DNA from: Tamlana sp. I1
GTDB lineage: Bacteria; Bacteroidota; Bacteroidia; Flavobacteriales; Flavobacteriaceae
DNA: 64,000 bases
Assembly: GCF_015355625.1 (NCBI RefSeq)
Contig: NZ_JACLAF010000001.1
Coordinates: forward strand, 62,001 to 126,000
Direction: 5' to 3'
A program made the translations under genes and the position numbers. Numbering within the stretch: position 1 is the first letter of the stretch; the number at the start of each line of letters is the position of its first letter. Shown here piece after piece: positions 34,376-43,385 of this stretch. Below the pieces are notes generated by a model, which saw only the letters and a program-made list of their open reading frames with translations, had not been told where the DNA came from and made no database searches.

Positions 34376-35428
34376 TTATAAACCTAAAATGGATTTTAAA
34401 TGCTTGCTGTCTGTTTCGCCACCAGCAAAATCATCAAAACTGCGTTCTGCGGCTTCAATAATATGATTTTGAATAAAAGGAGCGCCTTCTCTAGCTCCTT
34501 GTTCCGAAGATTTTATACAGCATTCCCATTCCATAACTGCCCAAACATCGCAGTTGTAAGTTGTTAGTTTAGAAAAAATACTTTTAAAATCAACTTGCCC
34601 ATCCCCTAAGGATCTAAAGCGTCCTGCGCGGTCTTTCCAATTGGAATATCCGCCGTAAACCCCTTGTTTTCCTGTGGGATTAAATTCTGCATCTTTAACA
34701 TGAAAGGCTTTAATACGTTCGTGATAATGGTCGATAAACGCTAAGTAATCGAGTTGTTGCAATACAAAATGACTCGGGTCGTACAATATATTGGCGCGTT
34801 TATGATTATTGGTAGCTTCCAAAAAACGTTCGAATGATACGCCGTCGTGCAAATCTTCTCCCGGATGAAGTTCGTAACAAACATCTACACCATGTTCGTC
34901 AAAATGATTCAGAATTGGTAACCAACGCTCCGCTAAAGCTTCGAAGCCCATTTCTACCAAGCCATTCGGGCGTTGTGGCCAGGGGTAAACCGTATGCCAT
35001 AATAAAGCTCCCGAAAATGTTGCATGCGATTTTAGTCCCAATCGTCCGCTTGCGGTTCCTGCCTTTTTTAGGGTATCAATAGCCCATTTTGTGCGTGCTT
35101 TGGGATTATTTTTAACGGCATCTGGAGCGAAACCATCAAACAGAGTGTCGTAAGCAGGGTTTACGGCAACTAACTGACCTTGTAAATGAGTGGATAATTC
35201 GGTGATTTCTAATCCGTATGCATGCACTCTGGCTTTTAAATCCTCGCAATAAGTCTGACTTTCGGCAGCGGTGTCAATATCGATTAATCTAGATTCCCAA
35301 GTAGGAATTTGAATGCCTTTATAGCCCAGATCTGCAGCCCATTTACACATGCCTTCAAGGCTATTAAATGGGGCATCGCTTCCTGCAAATTGCGCTAAAA
35401 ATAGGGCTGGTCCTTTTATTGTTTTCAT
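34376..35428 (-). CDS. Sugar phosphate isomerase/epimerase family TIM-barrel protein
   Basis: A 350-residue xylose-isomerase-like TIM barrel, cytoplasmic by sequence. Metal-site strands are visible: a Glu in VCYELHPGEDLHDGVSFE, an Asp/His pair in NILYDPSHFVLQQLDYL, an Asp/His pair in IKAFHVKDAEFNPTGKQGVY, and a Glu in AVMEWECC. These are the four metal ligands of the family. Related proteins in 3-keto-sugar clusters isomerise or epimerise 3-keto-hexoses. It lies 3 bp before the DUF1080 gene and 17 bp after the oxidoreductase. Confidence 0.9.
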   Translation of the reverse strand: MKTIKGPALFLAQFAGSDAPFNSLEGMCKWAADLGYKGIQIPTWESRLIDIDTAAESQTYCEDLKARVHAYGLEITELSTHLQGQLVAVNPAYDTLFDGFAPDAVKNNPKARTKWAIDTLKKAGTASGRLGLKSHATFSGALLWHTVYPWPQRPNGLVEMGFEALAERWLPILNHFDEHGVDVCYELHPGEDLHDGVSFERFLEATNNHKRANILYDPSHFVLQQLDYLAFIDHYHERIKAFHVKDAEFNPTGKQGVYGGYSNWKDRAGRFRSLGDGQVDFKSIFSKLTTYNCDVWAVMEWECCIKSSEQGAREGAPFIQNHIIEAAERSFDDFAGGETDSKHLKSILGL

Positions 35429-35445
35429 AAGCTATCTCTTTTGTG

Positions 35446-36594
35446 CTAGTCTAATTTTGTCCATGCTGCGTTATGGCGGTCGCTATCTACGGCTGCATAA
35501 ATAAATTGCATGCCACGAATACCATCTTTAACCGTTGGGTAATCTGGTTTTTTTATGTTTTTGCCATCTAAAACCGCCATAAGATGTGTGGCGAAATTTT
35601 TATAAATGGTAGCGAATGCTTCCAAATACCCTTCGGGATGCCCGGCTGGAATTCGGCATACTTGCACTGCTTCAGGATACAAATCAGGGCCGTTTGTGGT
35701 GAATATTTTTATTGGCGCATTCAGTTTATGTGTTATTAATTGATTGGGGTTTTCTTGGCGCCATTCTAGGCTGCCTTTGTCTCCATAAACTTTAATGGCT
35801 AAATTGTTTTCTTCGCCCAAAGCGATTTGCGAAATAGACATGGTACCCTTGGCGCCGTTTTCCATGCGAAGCAGCATATTGCCATCGTCGTCTAAAACAC
35901 GTCCGTCACCAAATTTGCCTAAATCGGCAGCGAGTTCTTTAATTTTTAAACCTGTAATATATTCCACTAAATTTTCGGCATGGGTGCCAATATCGCCTAA
36001 AGCGCCTCCAATACCAGAGCGTTTTGGATCGACGCGCCAAGAGGCCTGTTTTTGCCCTGTTTTTTCAACCGAAGTGGCCAACCAGCCTTGTAAATACTGT
36101 ACTTGTATTTTTCTAATATTTCCTAAATCGCCTTGAGCAACCATAGCTTTAGCTTGTTTTACTAAAGGATGTCCTGTGTAATTGTGGGTTAAGGCAAATA
36201 GTTTTCCGCTTTTCGCGATAATTTTTTCTAAAGTGATGGCTTCATCTAAGGTTAAACTTATTGGCTTGTCGCAAACGACATGAAAACCATTTTCTAAAGC
36301 CATTTTAGCAGGCGGAAAATGCATGTGATTGGGCGTAACAATGGCAACAAAATCCATGCGATCCTGTTCTGGACGTTCTTTTTCTTTTAAAATCATCTCT
36401 TCAAAACTTCCGTAACAGCGTTCTGTAGGTAGAAATAAAGCTTTGCCAGAGGCGATCGATTTTTCAGGGTTACTGCTAAACGCACCACAAACCAATTCAA
36501 TCATGCCATCTATTGCCGATGCTTTTCGGTGTACATCGCCAATAAAGGAATCGGCACCACCGCCAACCATTCCCATTCTTAATTTTCTTTCCAT
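35446..36594 (-). CDS. Gfo/Idh/MocA family oxidoreductase
   Basis: A 382-residue NAD(P)-dependent sugar oxidoreductase with a Rossmann start (MGMVGGGADSFIGDVHRKA), the typical EKP-like motif CDKPISLTLDEAITLE near residue 112, and the C-terminal alpha/beta domain with GGALGDIGTHAENLVEYITG, whose Gly-Asp-x-Gly-x-His forms the active site. No signal peptide. Likely role: reduction or oxidation of the keto sugar released by DUF1080, or cofactor-linked interconversion with the TIM-barrel enzymes. It is 5 bp before the MFS gene stop on the same strand, so the two are in one operon. Confidence 0.9.
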   Translation of the reverse strand: MERKLRMGMVGGGADSFIGDVHRKASAIDGMIELVCGAFSSNPEKSIASGKALFLPTERCYGSFEEMILKEKERPEQDRMDFVAIVTPNHMHFPPAKMALENGFHVVCDKPISLTLDEAITLEKIIAKSGKLFALTHNYTGHPLVKQAKAMVAQGDLGNIRKIQVQYLQGWLATSVEKTGQKQASWRVDPKRSGIGGALGDIGTHAENLVEYITGLKIKELAADLGKFGDGRVLDDDGNMLLRMENGAKGTMSISQIALGEENNLAIKVYGDKGSLEWRQENPNQLITHKLNAPIKIFTTNGPDLYPEAVQVCRIPAGHPEGYLEAFATIYKNFATHLMAVLDGKNIKKPDYPTVKDGIRGMQFIYAAVDSDRHNAAWTKLD

Positions 36595-36599
36595 ATTGT

Positions 36600-37790
36600 T
36601 TATTCTAATACAGTTTCTGCTTCTGCTTCTGCTTGGTTTCTTTTATTCATATAAATATTCAGTCCTAAAAAAGCTAAAATTAATAGAGCTGGTAAAATAG
36701 ACATGGTGCGTAGGGCTTCGGTAGCACTGGCGTTGTCCATAAGATTTCCCATAACGGGAAGTACAAGTGATACCGAAAACATGCCAGCTCCGCCCATGAT
36801 GGATAGGCCAAGAGCGCCTGTTTCTGGTAAATATTCGGCAACAAAACCCAACATGGTTGGCCAGAAAAAGGTAACTCCTACGGCAAAAACAGCAGCAGCA
36901 ATAAAAGTCATGCCCCCGCTAGTAACGGTGAGTAGCCACAAACCAATAAAAGTGAAAATTGCAGAAAACAGCAACATACCTGCAGGTTTTAATTTATGAA
37001 CTATAGGGCCTGCAAACAAACGGCCTAAAGCCATAATACCGTTGATAAACGCTAAAACAAGTAACGGAACTTCTACCGATTGTTTTAATAAAGATTCAAT
37101 GCGTTGTGTGGTGCCTAATTCGGATGCAGCGGTTAAAAACATGCAACATACCATAAATATGAATAATGGTTTTCCTAAGCTTTGAAACATGCTTTTTGTG
37201 CTTATGCCTAGTTTAACGCGTTCTGTAACAGGGAATTTTTGATTAAAAAATAGAAGCCCATACATAATGGTTGGTATAAATAAAGTGGCCACCATAATCT
37301 GCCAACTTAAGCCTAGAACGTCCATAACCAACCAACCTACAAGCGATCCAATAACGATGCCTCCAGGAAACCAAACGTGAAACCGGTTTAACATTTTAGT
37401 TTTTTTATCGGAATACATCGAGGCAACAAGAGGATTTAAAGCAGCCTCAACCATACCGTTTCCTATGCCAACAAATAGGGTGGCAAGAAATAAAGAGGTC
37501 ATGGAACTTGCCATAATGGTCCAGATTATCCCAATTATATGTGTAAAAAAGGCAATCCATGTAATTTTTTTAATGCCTAAAAAATCTACTAAAGGACCTC
37601 CAAATAGCATGGCCAAAGTAAAACCAAAAAAGGCCGGCGTAAAGGCGTATCCAATTTGTTCTAAAGTTAAACCAACGCCTTCTGGTCCGAAAACCGTTTC
37701 TAGACGGGCGCGTATTGCAAAGGTCATGGCGGTGGTAATTAAAGCAAGGCAACTTGCTATAAAAAGGTGTTTTTTATTAATATCCTGCAT
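36600..37790 (-). CDS. MFS transporter, sugar type
   Basis: A 396-residue protein with twelve hydrophobic segments and MFS landmarks: FTPAFFGFTLAMLFGGPLVD between spans 1 and 2, a GIGNGMVEAALNPLVASMY segment in span 4, and a repeat of the signature in the second half (AVFAVGVTFFWPTMLGFVAE). The arrangement resembles the FucP/hexose MFS branch. It probably imports keto sugars or their products through the inner membrane for the enzymes coded in the same operon. Confidence 0.88.
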   Translation of the reverse strand: MQDINKKHLFIASCLALITTAMTFAIRARLETVFGPEGVGLTLEQIGYAFTPAFFGFTLAMLFGGPLVDFLGIKKITWIAFFTHIIGIIWTIMASSMTSLFLATLFVGIGNGMVEAALNPLVASMYSDKKTKMLNRFHVWFPGGIVIGSLVGWLVMDVLGLSWQIMVATLFIPTIMYGLLFFNQKFPVTERVKLGISTKSMFQSLGKPLFIFMVCCMFLTAASELGTTQRIESLLKQSVEVPLLVLAFINGIMALGRLFAGPIVHKLKPAGMLLFSAIFTFIGLWLLTVTSGGMTFIAAAVFAVGVTFFWPTMLGFVAEYLPETGALGLSIMGGAGMFSVSLVLPVMGNLMDNASATEALRTMSILPALLILAFLGLNIYMNKRNQAEAEAETVLE

Positions 37791-37820
37791 ATGTAGTGGT
37801 TTAGTTTGGTTTTGTATTGG

Positions 37821-38783
37821 TTAGGAAACCTGTGTTCCTGCGCGTATTAGCAAATCTCTAGTAAGTATGATGCCTTTTTCTTCTGAAGTGTTTTTGCCTT
37901 CATATTCAACACCAATAAATCCATTGTAGCCCGAGTCTTTAATTAGTTTGATGGTTTTATAATAATCGATTTGTGTTTCATCACCTTCATCATTAAAATC
38001 GTATGACTTTGCGCTTATGGCTTTGGCGTAAGGCAGTAAATCTTTAATGCCTTGAAATTTATCGTAGGCTTCAATACAATGCCCATTGTTATCTTTTTCA
38101 ATACAGAAGTTTCCAAAGTCTGGAAGTGTGCCGCAGTTTTTGTTTTTAACTTTTGAAAAAACCTGATCCATCCAAGCGCCGTTAGACGAAAAACCACCGT
38201 GGTTTTCAACCAAAATATTAATATTTGAACCTGCTGCGAAATCTGAAAGTTTTGATAAAGAATCTAGACTTGCTTTAGCAGCTTCATCAGCATGTACACC
38301 TCCGGCAAGATTAACGCGAATGGCATGGCAGCCTAAATAATGAGCAGCTTCCACCCATTTATAATGATTTTCTATGGCTTGAAGTCGTTTTGCGTTGTCT
38401 TGATCGGCTAAAGCACCTTCACCATCAATCATGATTAATACATTTTGTAAGCCTTCAGAGTTTGCTCGCGAGTTCATTTCACTTAGAAAAGCTTTATCAT
38501 TCGCTTTATCGTGAAAAAAGGCATTCACATATTCTAAACCTTCAAAATTAAATTGTCTTGCTTTGGCAGCGAAATCTAAATGCTGCATCTCCTTGTTAAA
38601 TAATGCACGGTGCAGAGACCATTGCGCTAAGGAAAGTTTAAAAAATAAGGGGTTGGTTTTACTGTGATTTATGTTTTGGGAATCACTTTTTGTATTGGAT
38701 TTATCTTTGCATGCGCTTAAACCCAGTAGCGTTAAGGCAGTGGCTGCTCCAACAGATTTTGAAATAAAGTTACGGCGTTTCAT
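37821..38783 (-). CDS. Exported TIM-barrel isomerase/epimerase with twin-arginine-like leader
   Basis: About 320 residues from the start MKRRNFISKSVGAATALTLL, chosen because it places a twin-arginine-like motif (KRRNFISK) at the N-terminus. An ATG seven codons upstream is possible. A lipobox-like LLGLSAC follows, so the protein may also be lipid-anchored. The barrel has INILVENHGGFSSNGAWMDQ, TLPDFGNFCIE, KAISAKSYDFNDEGDE and FIGVEYEG, which give the metal-binding Glu, Asp, His/Lys-like and Glu positions of hydroxypyruvate-isomerase-like enzymes. Paralogue of the cytoplasmic barrel at 34376-35428. A periplasmic keto-sugar isomerase is plausible. Confidence 0.85.
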   Translation of the reverse strand: MKRRNFISKSVGAATALTLLGLSACKDKSNTKSDSQNINHSKTNPLFFKLSLAQWSLHRALFNKEMQHLDFAAKARQFNFEGLEYVNAFFHDKANDKAFLSEMNSRANSEGLQNVLIMIDGEGALADQDNAKRLQAIENHYKWVEAAHYLGCHAIRVNLAGGVHADEAAKASLDSLSKLSDFAAGSNINILVENHGGFSSNGAWMDQVFSKVKNKNCGTLPDFGNFCIEKDNNGHCIEAYDKFQGIKDLLPYAKAISAKSYDFNDEGDETQIDYYKTIKLIKDSGYNGFIGVEYEGKNTSEEKGIILTRDLLIRAGTQVS

Positions 38784-38908
38784 AATATCTTGTTTAGTAG
38801 TCAAATAGACCGTCAGATATTGTGAAAATAAAAAAATGATTTTTTAAAACTGTGTATAATTATTCAGTGAAAGAATTTATACAAAATAGAGTTTGTTTCA
38901 ATTTATAA

Positions 38909-39940
38909 TTACAAAAACTGAAAATTTTCAATATTATGTTTCATTCGATATGCATTTGGTGTACATTTTTCATGTTTTTTAAATATCGTAGAGTAATATT
39001 GACTGGTTGTAAAACCACACATATAGGCGACTTCAGCAATAGAAAGTGTCGGGTCTTTAATTAAAATGTCTTTAGACATTTCTAGACGTTTCATGGTTAA
39101 ATAGCGCATGGGGGTTAAGTTGGTTAGTTGTTTACAGTGGTGGGTAAAACGAGTAAGGCCAACGCCTGAAGACTGTGCCATACGATCGATAGTCCAATTT
39201 TCAGAAAGTTTTTTTTCTAATTCTTTTAAAAAGAAAGCGACGCTTCTGGAGCTATCTGTTAAGGATTCATTTAAAACAATGTCATTAGTATCTAATAAAT
39301 CTAATAATAAAATGAGGAGGTAGTTAATTTGGAGTCTAATTTTGGAAGCGTTACTGCCATTTATATCGGTATCTACAATTTTTTGTATGCGCGCAAAACA
39401 ATCTCGAACACGTAGATTGGTTTTTAATATGGATTTTTCATTTTTCCTTAAAATAGCAGTTAGCCTGTCTAAATCTTTGTCGGTTAAGGTAATCCAGTCT
39501 GGCCAAACCCAGTTTTGGTGTGGTCGGCGAACGCCTAAATCGATTATAACCCAATAAAATTTACCCATGCCAATATTGGGATTTCCAACTTTATGGGCTT
39601 CCCATGGGCGTGTAATGGTAAGTTGGTTGGGTGTTAAGATGGTCTCTTTGTTTTCTTGAGAATATGGCATGGTACCAGACTCTAAAAAATGAAATTCAAT
39701 GCCTTCATTTCTATGCCAATCAAGACCCCAATCTTGTGGTTCGTTGGCATCCCAATAGCCTATGCTGTTAAGGCCTAAAGTGTGTTCGTCCAAACGGTCT
39801 CCAGGGTAAGTGTGTCGTGCTAATGCTTTAAATTTCACTTTATTGCGTTTAGCGGCGTCTATAAGTGGTATGCAAGTGTCTGCTTGATACGTAATGCCAT
39901 CTGCTTTATAGGGTTGGATTTTATGTGTGTTTATTTTCAC
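38909..39940 (-). CDS. AraC-family transcription regulator
   Basis: A 343-residue regulator. The N-terminal half is a cupin-like sensor region (YPGDRLDEHTLGLNSIGYWD; HRNEGIEFHFLESGTMPYSQ). The C-terminal hundred residues hold two helix-turn-helix motifs: TIDRMAQSSGVGLTRFTHHC and SIAEVAYMCGFTTSQYYSTI, followed by CTPNAYR. The start is a GTG at 39940-39938; the frame upstream is closed by a stop. It lies between the two divergent arms of the oxidation cluster and probably senses the sugar and activates both. The 143-bp gap at 39941-40083 separates it from the GMC gene and would hold shared control sites; no exact -7 box was seen there. Confidence 0.9.
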   Translation of the reverse strand: MKINTHKIQPYKADGITYQADTCIPLIDAAKRNKVKFKALARHTYPGDRLDEHTLGLNSIGYWDANEPQDWGLDWHRNEGIEFHFLESGTMPYSQENKETILTPNQLTITRPWEAHKVGNPNIGMGKFYWVIIDLGVRRPHQNWVWPDWITLTDKDLDRLTAILRKNEKSILKTNLRVRDCFARIQKIVDTDINGSNASKIRLQINYLLILLLDLLDTNDIVLNESLTDSSRSVAFFLKELEKKLSENWTIDRMAQSSGVGLTRFTHHCKQLTNLTPMRYLTMKRLEMSKDILIKDPTLSIAEVAYMCGFTTSQYYSTIFKKHEKCTPNAYRMKHNIENFQFL

Positions 39941-40083
39941 TGAAATAATTTAAACATGATTATTCTGCAAAATAATTATTTTTCCATTAATTATGAGTTT
40001 ATTTAGTAATTTAATAAGTTTTTGCAGGATGTTTTGTTGATTATTTAATTTCCTGTAGTAAGCCATAACAATAAATAATTAAA

Positions 40084-41811
40084 ATGAAAGAAGCTGGGAT
40101 TACCGAGTACCCGACAGTTTATGATGCCATTGTAATTGGTACGGGGATAAGCGGCGGCTGGGCTGCTAAGGAATTATGCGAAAACGGCTTGAAAACATTG
40201 GTTTTAGATCGTGGTCGCATGGTGAAGCATATTGAAGATTATCCAACCATGTATATGGATCCTTGGGATTTGAAGCATAGAGGTATGCAGTCGGATAAAG
40301 AATTGGCTAATCAAAAGGTGCAAAGCAGACTTTGGGGTGGTGGTTTAACCAAGCCAGAGAGTAGGCATTGGTTTGTTGATGATTTAAAACATCCTTATAA
40401 TGAGGTGAAACCTTTCGATTGGTTACGGGGGTACCATGTTGGCGGACGCTCAATTATGTGGGGAAAACAAACTTATCGATTAAGTGATTTAGATTTTGAA
40501 GCGAATAAAAAAGATGGACATGGCGTTGATTGGCCCATTCGCTATAAAGATATTTCGCCTTGGTACGACAAAGTTGAAACTTTTATAGGAGTATCGGGCA
40601 AAAACTTAGGGCTTCCGCATTTGCCCGATGGTCAGTTTTCCGAACCTATGGAGCTTAATTGTGTCGAGGAAGAATTTCAGAAAACCCTACCTAAAAATTT
40701 TAAAGACAACAGGTTATTAACCATTGGTCGTGTGGCGCATCTTACCGGAAACGCCATGCACGAAGGGCGTTCCAATTGCCAGTATCGAAATAGATGCATT
40801 CGTGGTTGTCCCTTTGGAGGGTATTTTAGTAGTAATTCATCAACTTTACCCGCTGCCGAACGTACAGGAAATTTGCATTTACGACCTAATTCTATAGCCT
40901 ACGAAATTGTGTACGATGAAAGCACCGGATTGGCTTCAGGCGTAAAAGTTATTGATTCTGAAACGCATGAAAAATTCTTTTTTAAAGCTTCAATCATTTT
41001 TAATTGTGCTTCAACATTAGCAACAGGATCCATCCTTTTACAATCTAAATCCAAACGATTTCCAAATGGTTTGGGGAATGATAGCGGAGAACTCGGACAT
41101 AATCTTATGGATCATCATTATCAGGTAGGTGCTTCGGCACAAGTAGATGGTTTTGAAGATAAATATTATAAGGGACGTCGTCCAAATGGATTTTATATTC
41201 CGCGTTTTCAAAATTTAGGCGATGCTGCTACGGCTAAGAAAAATTATATCAGAGGTTTTGGGTATCAAGGCGGTGCTAGTCGTACCGATTGGACCCATTT
41301 AATTTCCGAATTAAGTTATGGTAAAAAATTAAAGGAAGAGGCGTTAAAACCAGGACCTTGGTTCATTGGTATGAGCGGTTTTGGCGAATGCTTGCCGTAT
41401 CACGATAATAAAATAACTTTAAATTATGAAAAATTAGACCAATGGGGCTTACCAACCATTGATGTTGATGCCGAGTTTAAAGAAAACGAAGAAAACATGC
41501 GACAAGATATGATGGATCAGGCAGTTGCTATGCTTAAAGCGGCGGGTTATAAAAATGTGCATGGGCATATGGGAAAAGCAGTTCCTGGTGCTTGTATTCA
41601 TGAAATGGGTACAGCAAGAATGGGGCGTGACCCTAAGACTTCGGTGTTAAATGAAAATAATCAAATTCATGCCGTACCTAATGTTTATGTTACCGATGGA
41701 GCATGTATGACCTCTTCGGCATGCCAAAATCCGTCTTTAACCTATATGGCAATAACAGCAAGAGCAGCAAATCATGCTGCAGAAGCTTTTAAAAAGAATA
41801 AAATGAGTTAA
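40084..41811 (+). CDS. GMC-family FAD dehydrogenase, large subunit (glucoside 3-dehydrogenase type)
   Basis: A 575-residue GMC oxidoreductase: FAD motif AIVIGTGISGGWAAKELCEN near residue 16, VGGRSIMWGKQTYRLSDLDF near 119, a Cys-rich CQYRNRCIRGCPFGGYF near 238 that may carry a redox centre as in multi-subunit sugar dehydrogenases, and a C-terminal HEMGTARMGRDPKTS plus CQNPSLTYMAITARAANHAA with the catalytic His and Asn. No signal peptide of its own. The next gene encodes a small subunit with one, so the pair is probably exported together. Predicted reaction: oxidation of the C3 hydroxyl of a glycoside or disaccharide. Confidence 0.9.
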   Translation: MKEAGITEYPTVYDAIVIGTGISGGWAAKELCENGLKTLVLDRGRMVKHIEDYPTMYMDPWDLKHRGMQSDKELANQKVQSRLWGGGLTKPESRHWFVDDLKHPYNEVKPFDWLRGYHVGGRSIMWGKQTYRLSDLDFEANKKDGHGVDWPIRYKDISPWYDKVETFIGVSGKNLGLPHLPDGQFSEPMELNCVEEEFQKTLPKNFKDNRLLTIGRVAHLTGNAMHEGRSNCQYRNRCIRGCPFGGYFSSNSSTLPAAERTGNLHLRPNSIAYEIVYDESTGLASGVKVIDSETHEKFFFKASIIFNCASTLATGSILLQSKSKRFPNGLGNDSGELGHNLMDHHYQVGASAQVDGFEDKYYKGRRPNGFYIPRFQNLGDAATAKKNYIRGFGYQGGASRTDWTHLISELSYGKKLKEEALKPGPWFIGMSGFGECLPYHDNKITLNYEKLDQWGLPTIDVDAEFKENEENMRQDMMDQAVAMLKAAGYKNVHGHMGKAVPGACIHEMGTARMGRDPKTSVLNENNQIHAVPNVYVTDGACMTSSACQNPSLTYMAITARAANHAAEAFKKNKMS

Positions 41812-41815
41812 GATT

Positions 41816-42448
41816 ATGGATAGAAGAATCGCATTAAAAAATTTGTGTATGGGGCTTGGTTATACGGTAGCCATGCCAACCATTTTAAATATGGTTAGTT
41901 CGTGCTCATCAAAACCAGATTCGACCTGGACCCCTTTGTTTTTGTCCGATGAAGAAAAATATATGGTAACACAATTGCTAGACATCATTTTGCCAGCAAC
42001 CGAAATCCCTGGGGCTTTGGCTGTAAATGTGCCTCAGTTTTTAGACATGATGTATGCAGAAATTGAAGAAGATCACATTAAGCAGTCGTTTAAAAAAGGT
42101 GCTATGGTTTTTGCTGAAAAATTTAAAACAGAGTTTAATACGGAAGTTTTAAATGGAGAAAAGAAAGATTTTGAAAAGCTATTAGAGTCTTATTTCAACC
42201 TTCCTGAAGCTGAAGAACACTTGGTGCTGCAAGAGCAAAAAGCTTCGGTTGATACTATTGATGCCAAAAATACAGATCGTTATATGGTATATAATTTTTT
42301 ACTAGCTGTACGCTATTATGCCCTGTTTGGCTATTGTACTTCAGAAGAAGTTGGTGAAAATATTTTGACGTACGATCCTATTCCGGGCGTTTATCGTGGT
42401 TGTATTTCTGTGGAAGAAGCTTCAAAAGGAAAAGCGTGGTCGTTATGA
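41816..42448 (+). CDS. Small subunit of the GMC dehydrogenase (gluconate 2-dehydrogenase subunit 3 family)
   Basis: A 210-residue protein with a leader that has RR (MDRRIALKNLCMGLGYTVAM) and then a lipobox-like MVSSC. The mature part shows the family signature: FLSDEEKYMVTQLLDIILPA, TEIPGALAVNVPQFLDMM near 75-95 and YYALFGYCTSEEVGENILTY, YDPIPGVYRGCI at the C-terminus. Such subunits chaperone and export the large subunit, in the way known for flavin glucoside 3-dehydrogenases. It lies 4 bp after the large subunit and its stop overlaps the next start. Confidence 0.9.
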   Translation: MDRRIALKNLCMGLGYTVAMPTILNMVSSCSSKPDSTWTPLFLSDEEKYMVTQLLDIILPATEIPGALAVNVPQFLDMMYAEIEEDHIKQSFKKGAMVFAEKFKTEFNTEVLNGEKKDFEKLLESYFNLPEAEEHLVLQEQKASVDTIDAKNTDRYMVYNFLLAVRYYALFGYCTSEEVGENILTYDPIPGVYRGCISVEEASKGKAWSL

Positions 42449-43247
42449 TGAAGATTTCAAAATACATTGTTTTTTTATTGTTGATTTTTTGCTTCACTAA
42501 CTGTAAAAATCAGACGGAAGAAAAAAGGTTTCAGAATCCGGTTGGGTGAATTTATTGCAAGATTCAACTTTAAAAAATTGGACCGTTAAAATAAAAGGAC
42601 ATCCTGCTGGCGAAAATTATAAAAACACCTTTAGGTTGGAAAACGGAGTGCTTAAGGTAAATTATGATTTATATGAATCGTTTAATGATGCCTTCGGACA
42701 TATTTTTTATAATCAAGAATTTTCTAATTATAAACTCAGACTTCAATATCAATTTACTGGCAATCAGATTGAAGGTGGGGCGGACTGGGCAACCCGAAAT
42801 AGTGGGGTGATGATTCACTGTGAAAACCCGAAAAACATGGGGTTAAATCAAAATTTCCCTGTGTGCTTAGAAGTACAGTTGTTAGGTGGTTTAAGTTCAG
42901 GAGAACGGCCAACAGGAAATTTATGCACACCAGGAACAGATGTGGTAATTGATGAAAAACGGGTTACCGACCATTGTGTCAATTCAAGTTCAGAAACATA
43001 TAACGGCAATCAATGGGTAACTTTAGAAATTACGGTTCTAAACGATTCTTTAATAACTCATAAAATTAATGGAAAAACGGTCATGTCATACACTAAACCA
43101 CAAATTGGCGGTGGTGGCGTAGCAGATTCTGGAAGAGCTGATTATTGGGAACAACAACAAGGAAAATCGCTTAAAAAGGGCTTTATTTCTTTACAAAGTG
43201 AAAGTCATCCTGTAGCCTTTAGAAATATTGAAATTTTAGAGTTGTAG
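42445..43247 (+). pseudogene. DUF1080 lipoprotein gene with a frameshift in an A run
   Basis: An ATG at 42445 (overlapping the preceding stop) opens a lipoprotein leader (IVFLLLIFCFTNC), but the frame ends at a TGA at 42547-42549. Adding one A to the AAAAAA run at 42521-42526 joins it to the long downstream frame (VSESGWVNLLQDSTLKNWTV), which encodes a full DUF1080 domain. That domain has GGADWATRNSGVMIHCENP, FPVCLEVQLLGG, QWVTLEITVLND and VAFRNIEILEL. It is a second 3-keto-glycoside hydrolase paralogue. True frameshift, phase variation or a sequencing slip are all possible; the rest of the gene is intact, which favours the last two. Confidence 0.8.
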
Positions 43248-43284
43248 GTTTTTTTTGAGACGGGAGTTGGGAGTTGAGAGTCAA

Positions 43285-43305
43285 GAGTTATGAGTTATGA
43301 GTTAT
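43285..43305. repeat. Three tandem copies of GAGTTAT
   Basis: A 7-bp unit is repeated three times, preceded by related GGGAGTTG and GAGAGTCAA units, in the 138-bp convergent gap between the DUF1080 gene and the ThuA gene. Low-complexity repeats of this flavour occur between flavobacterial genes; no function is visible. Confidence 0.6.
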
Positions 43306-43385
43306 GACCGCTTTGCTTTAGTTTCAAGATGGCTTCGCTTTTGGAATTAAGTGTTAAGGTTTGATTGAATAATTCGAGCTTAAAT

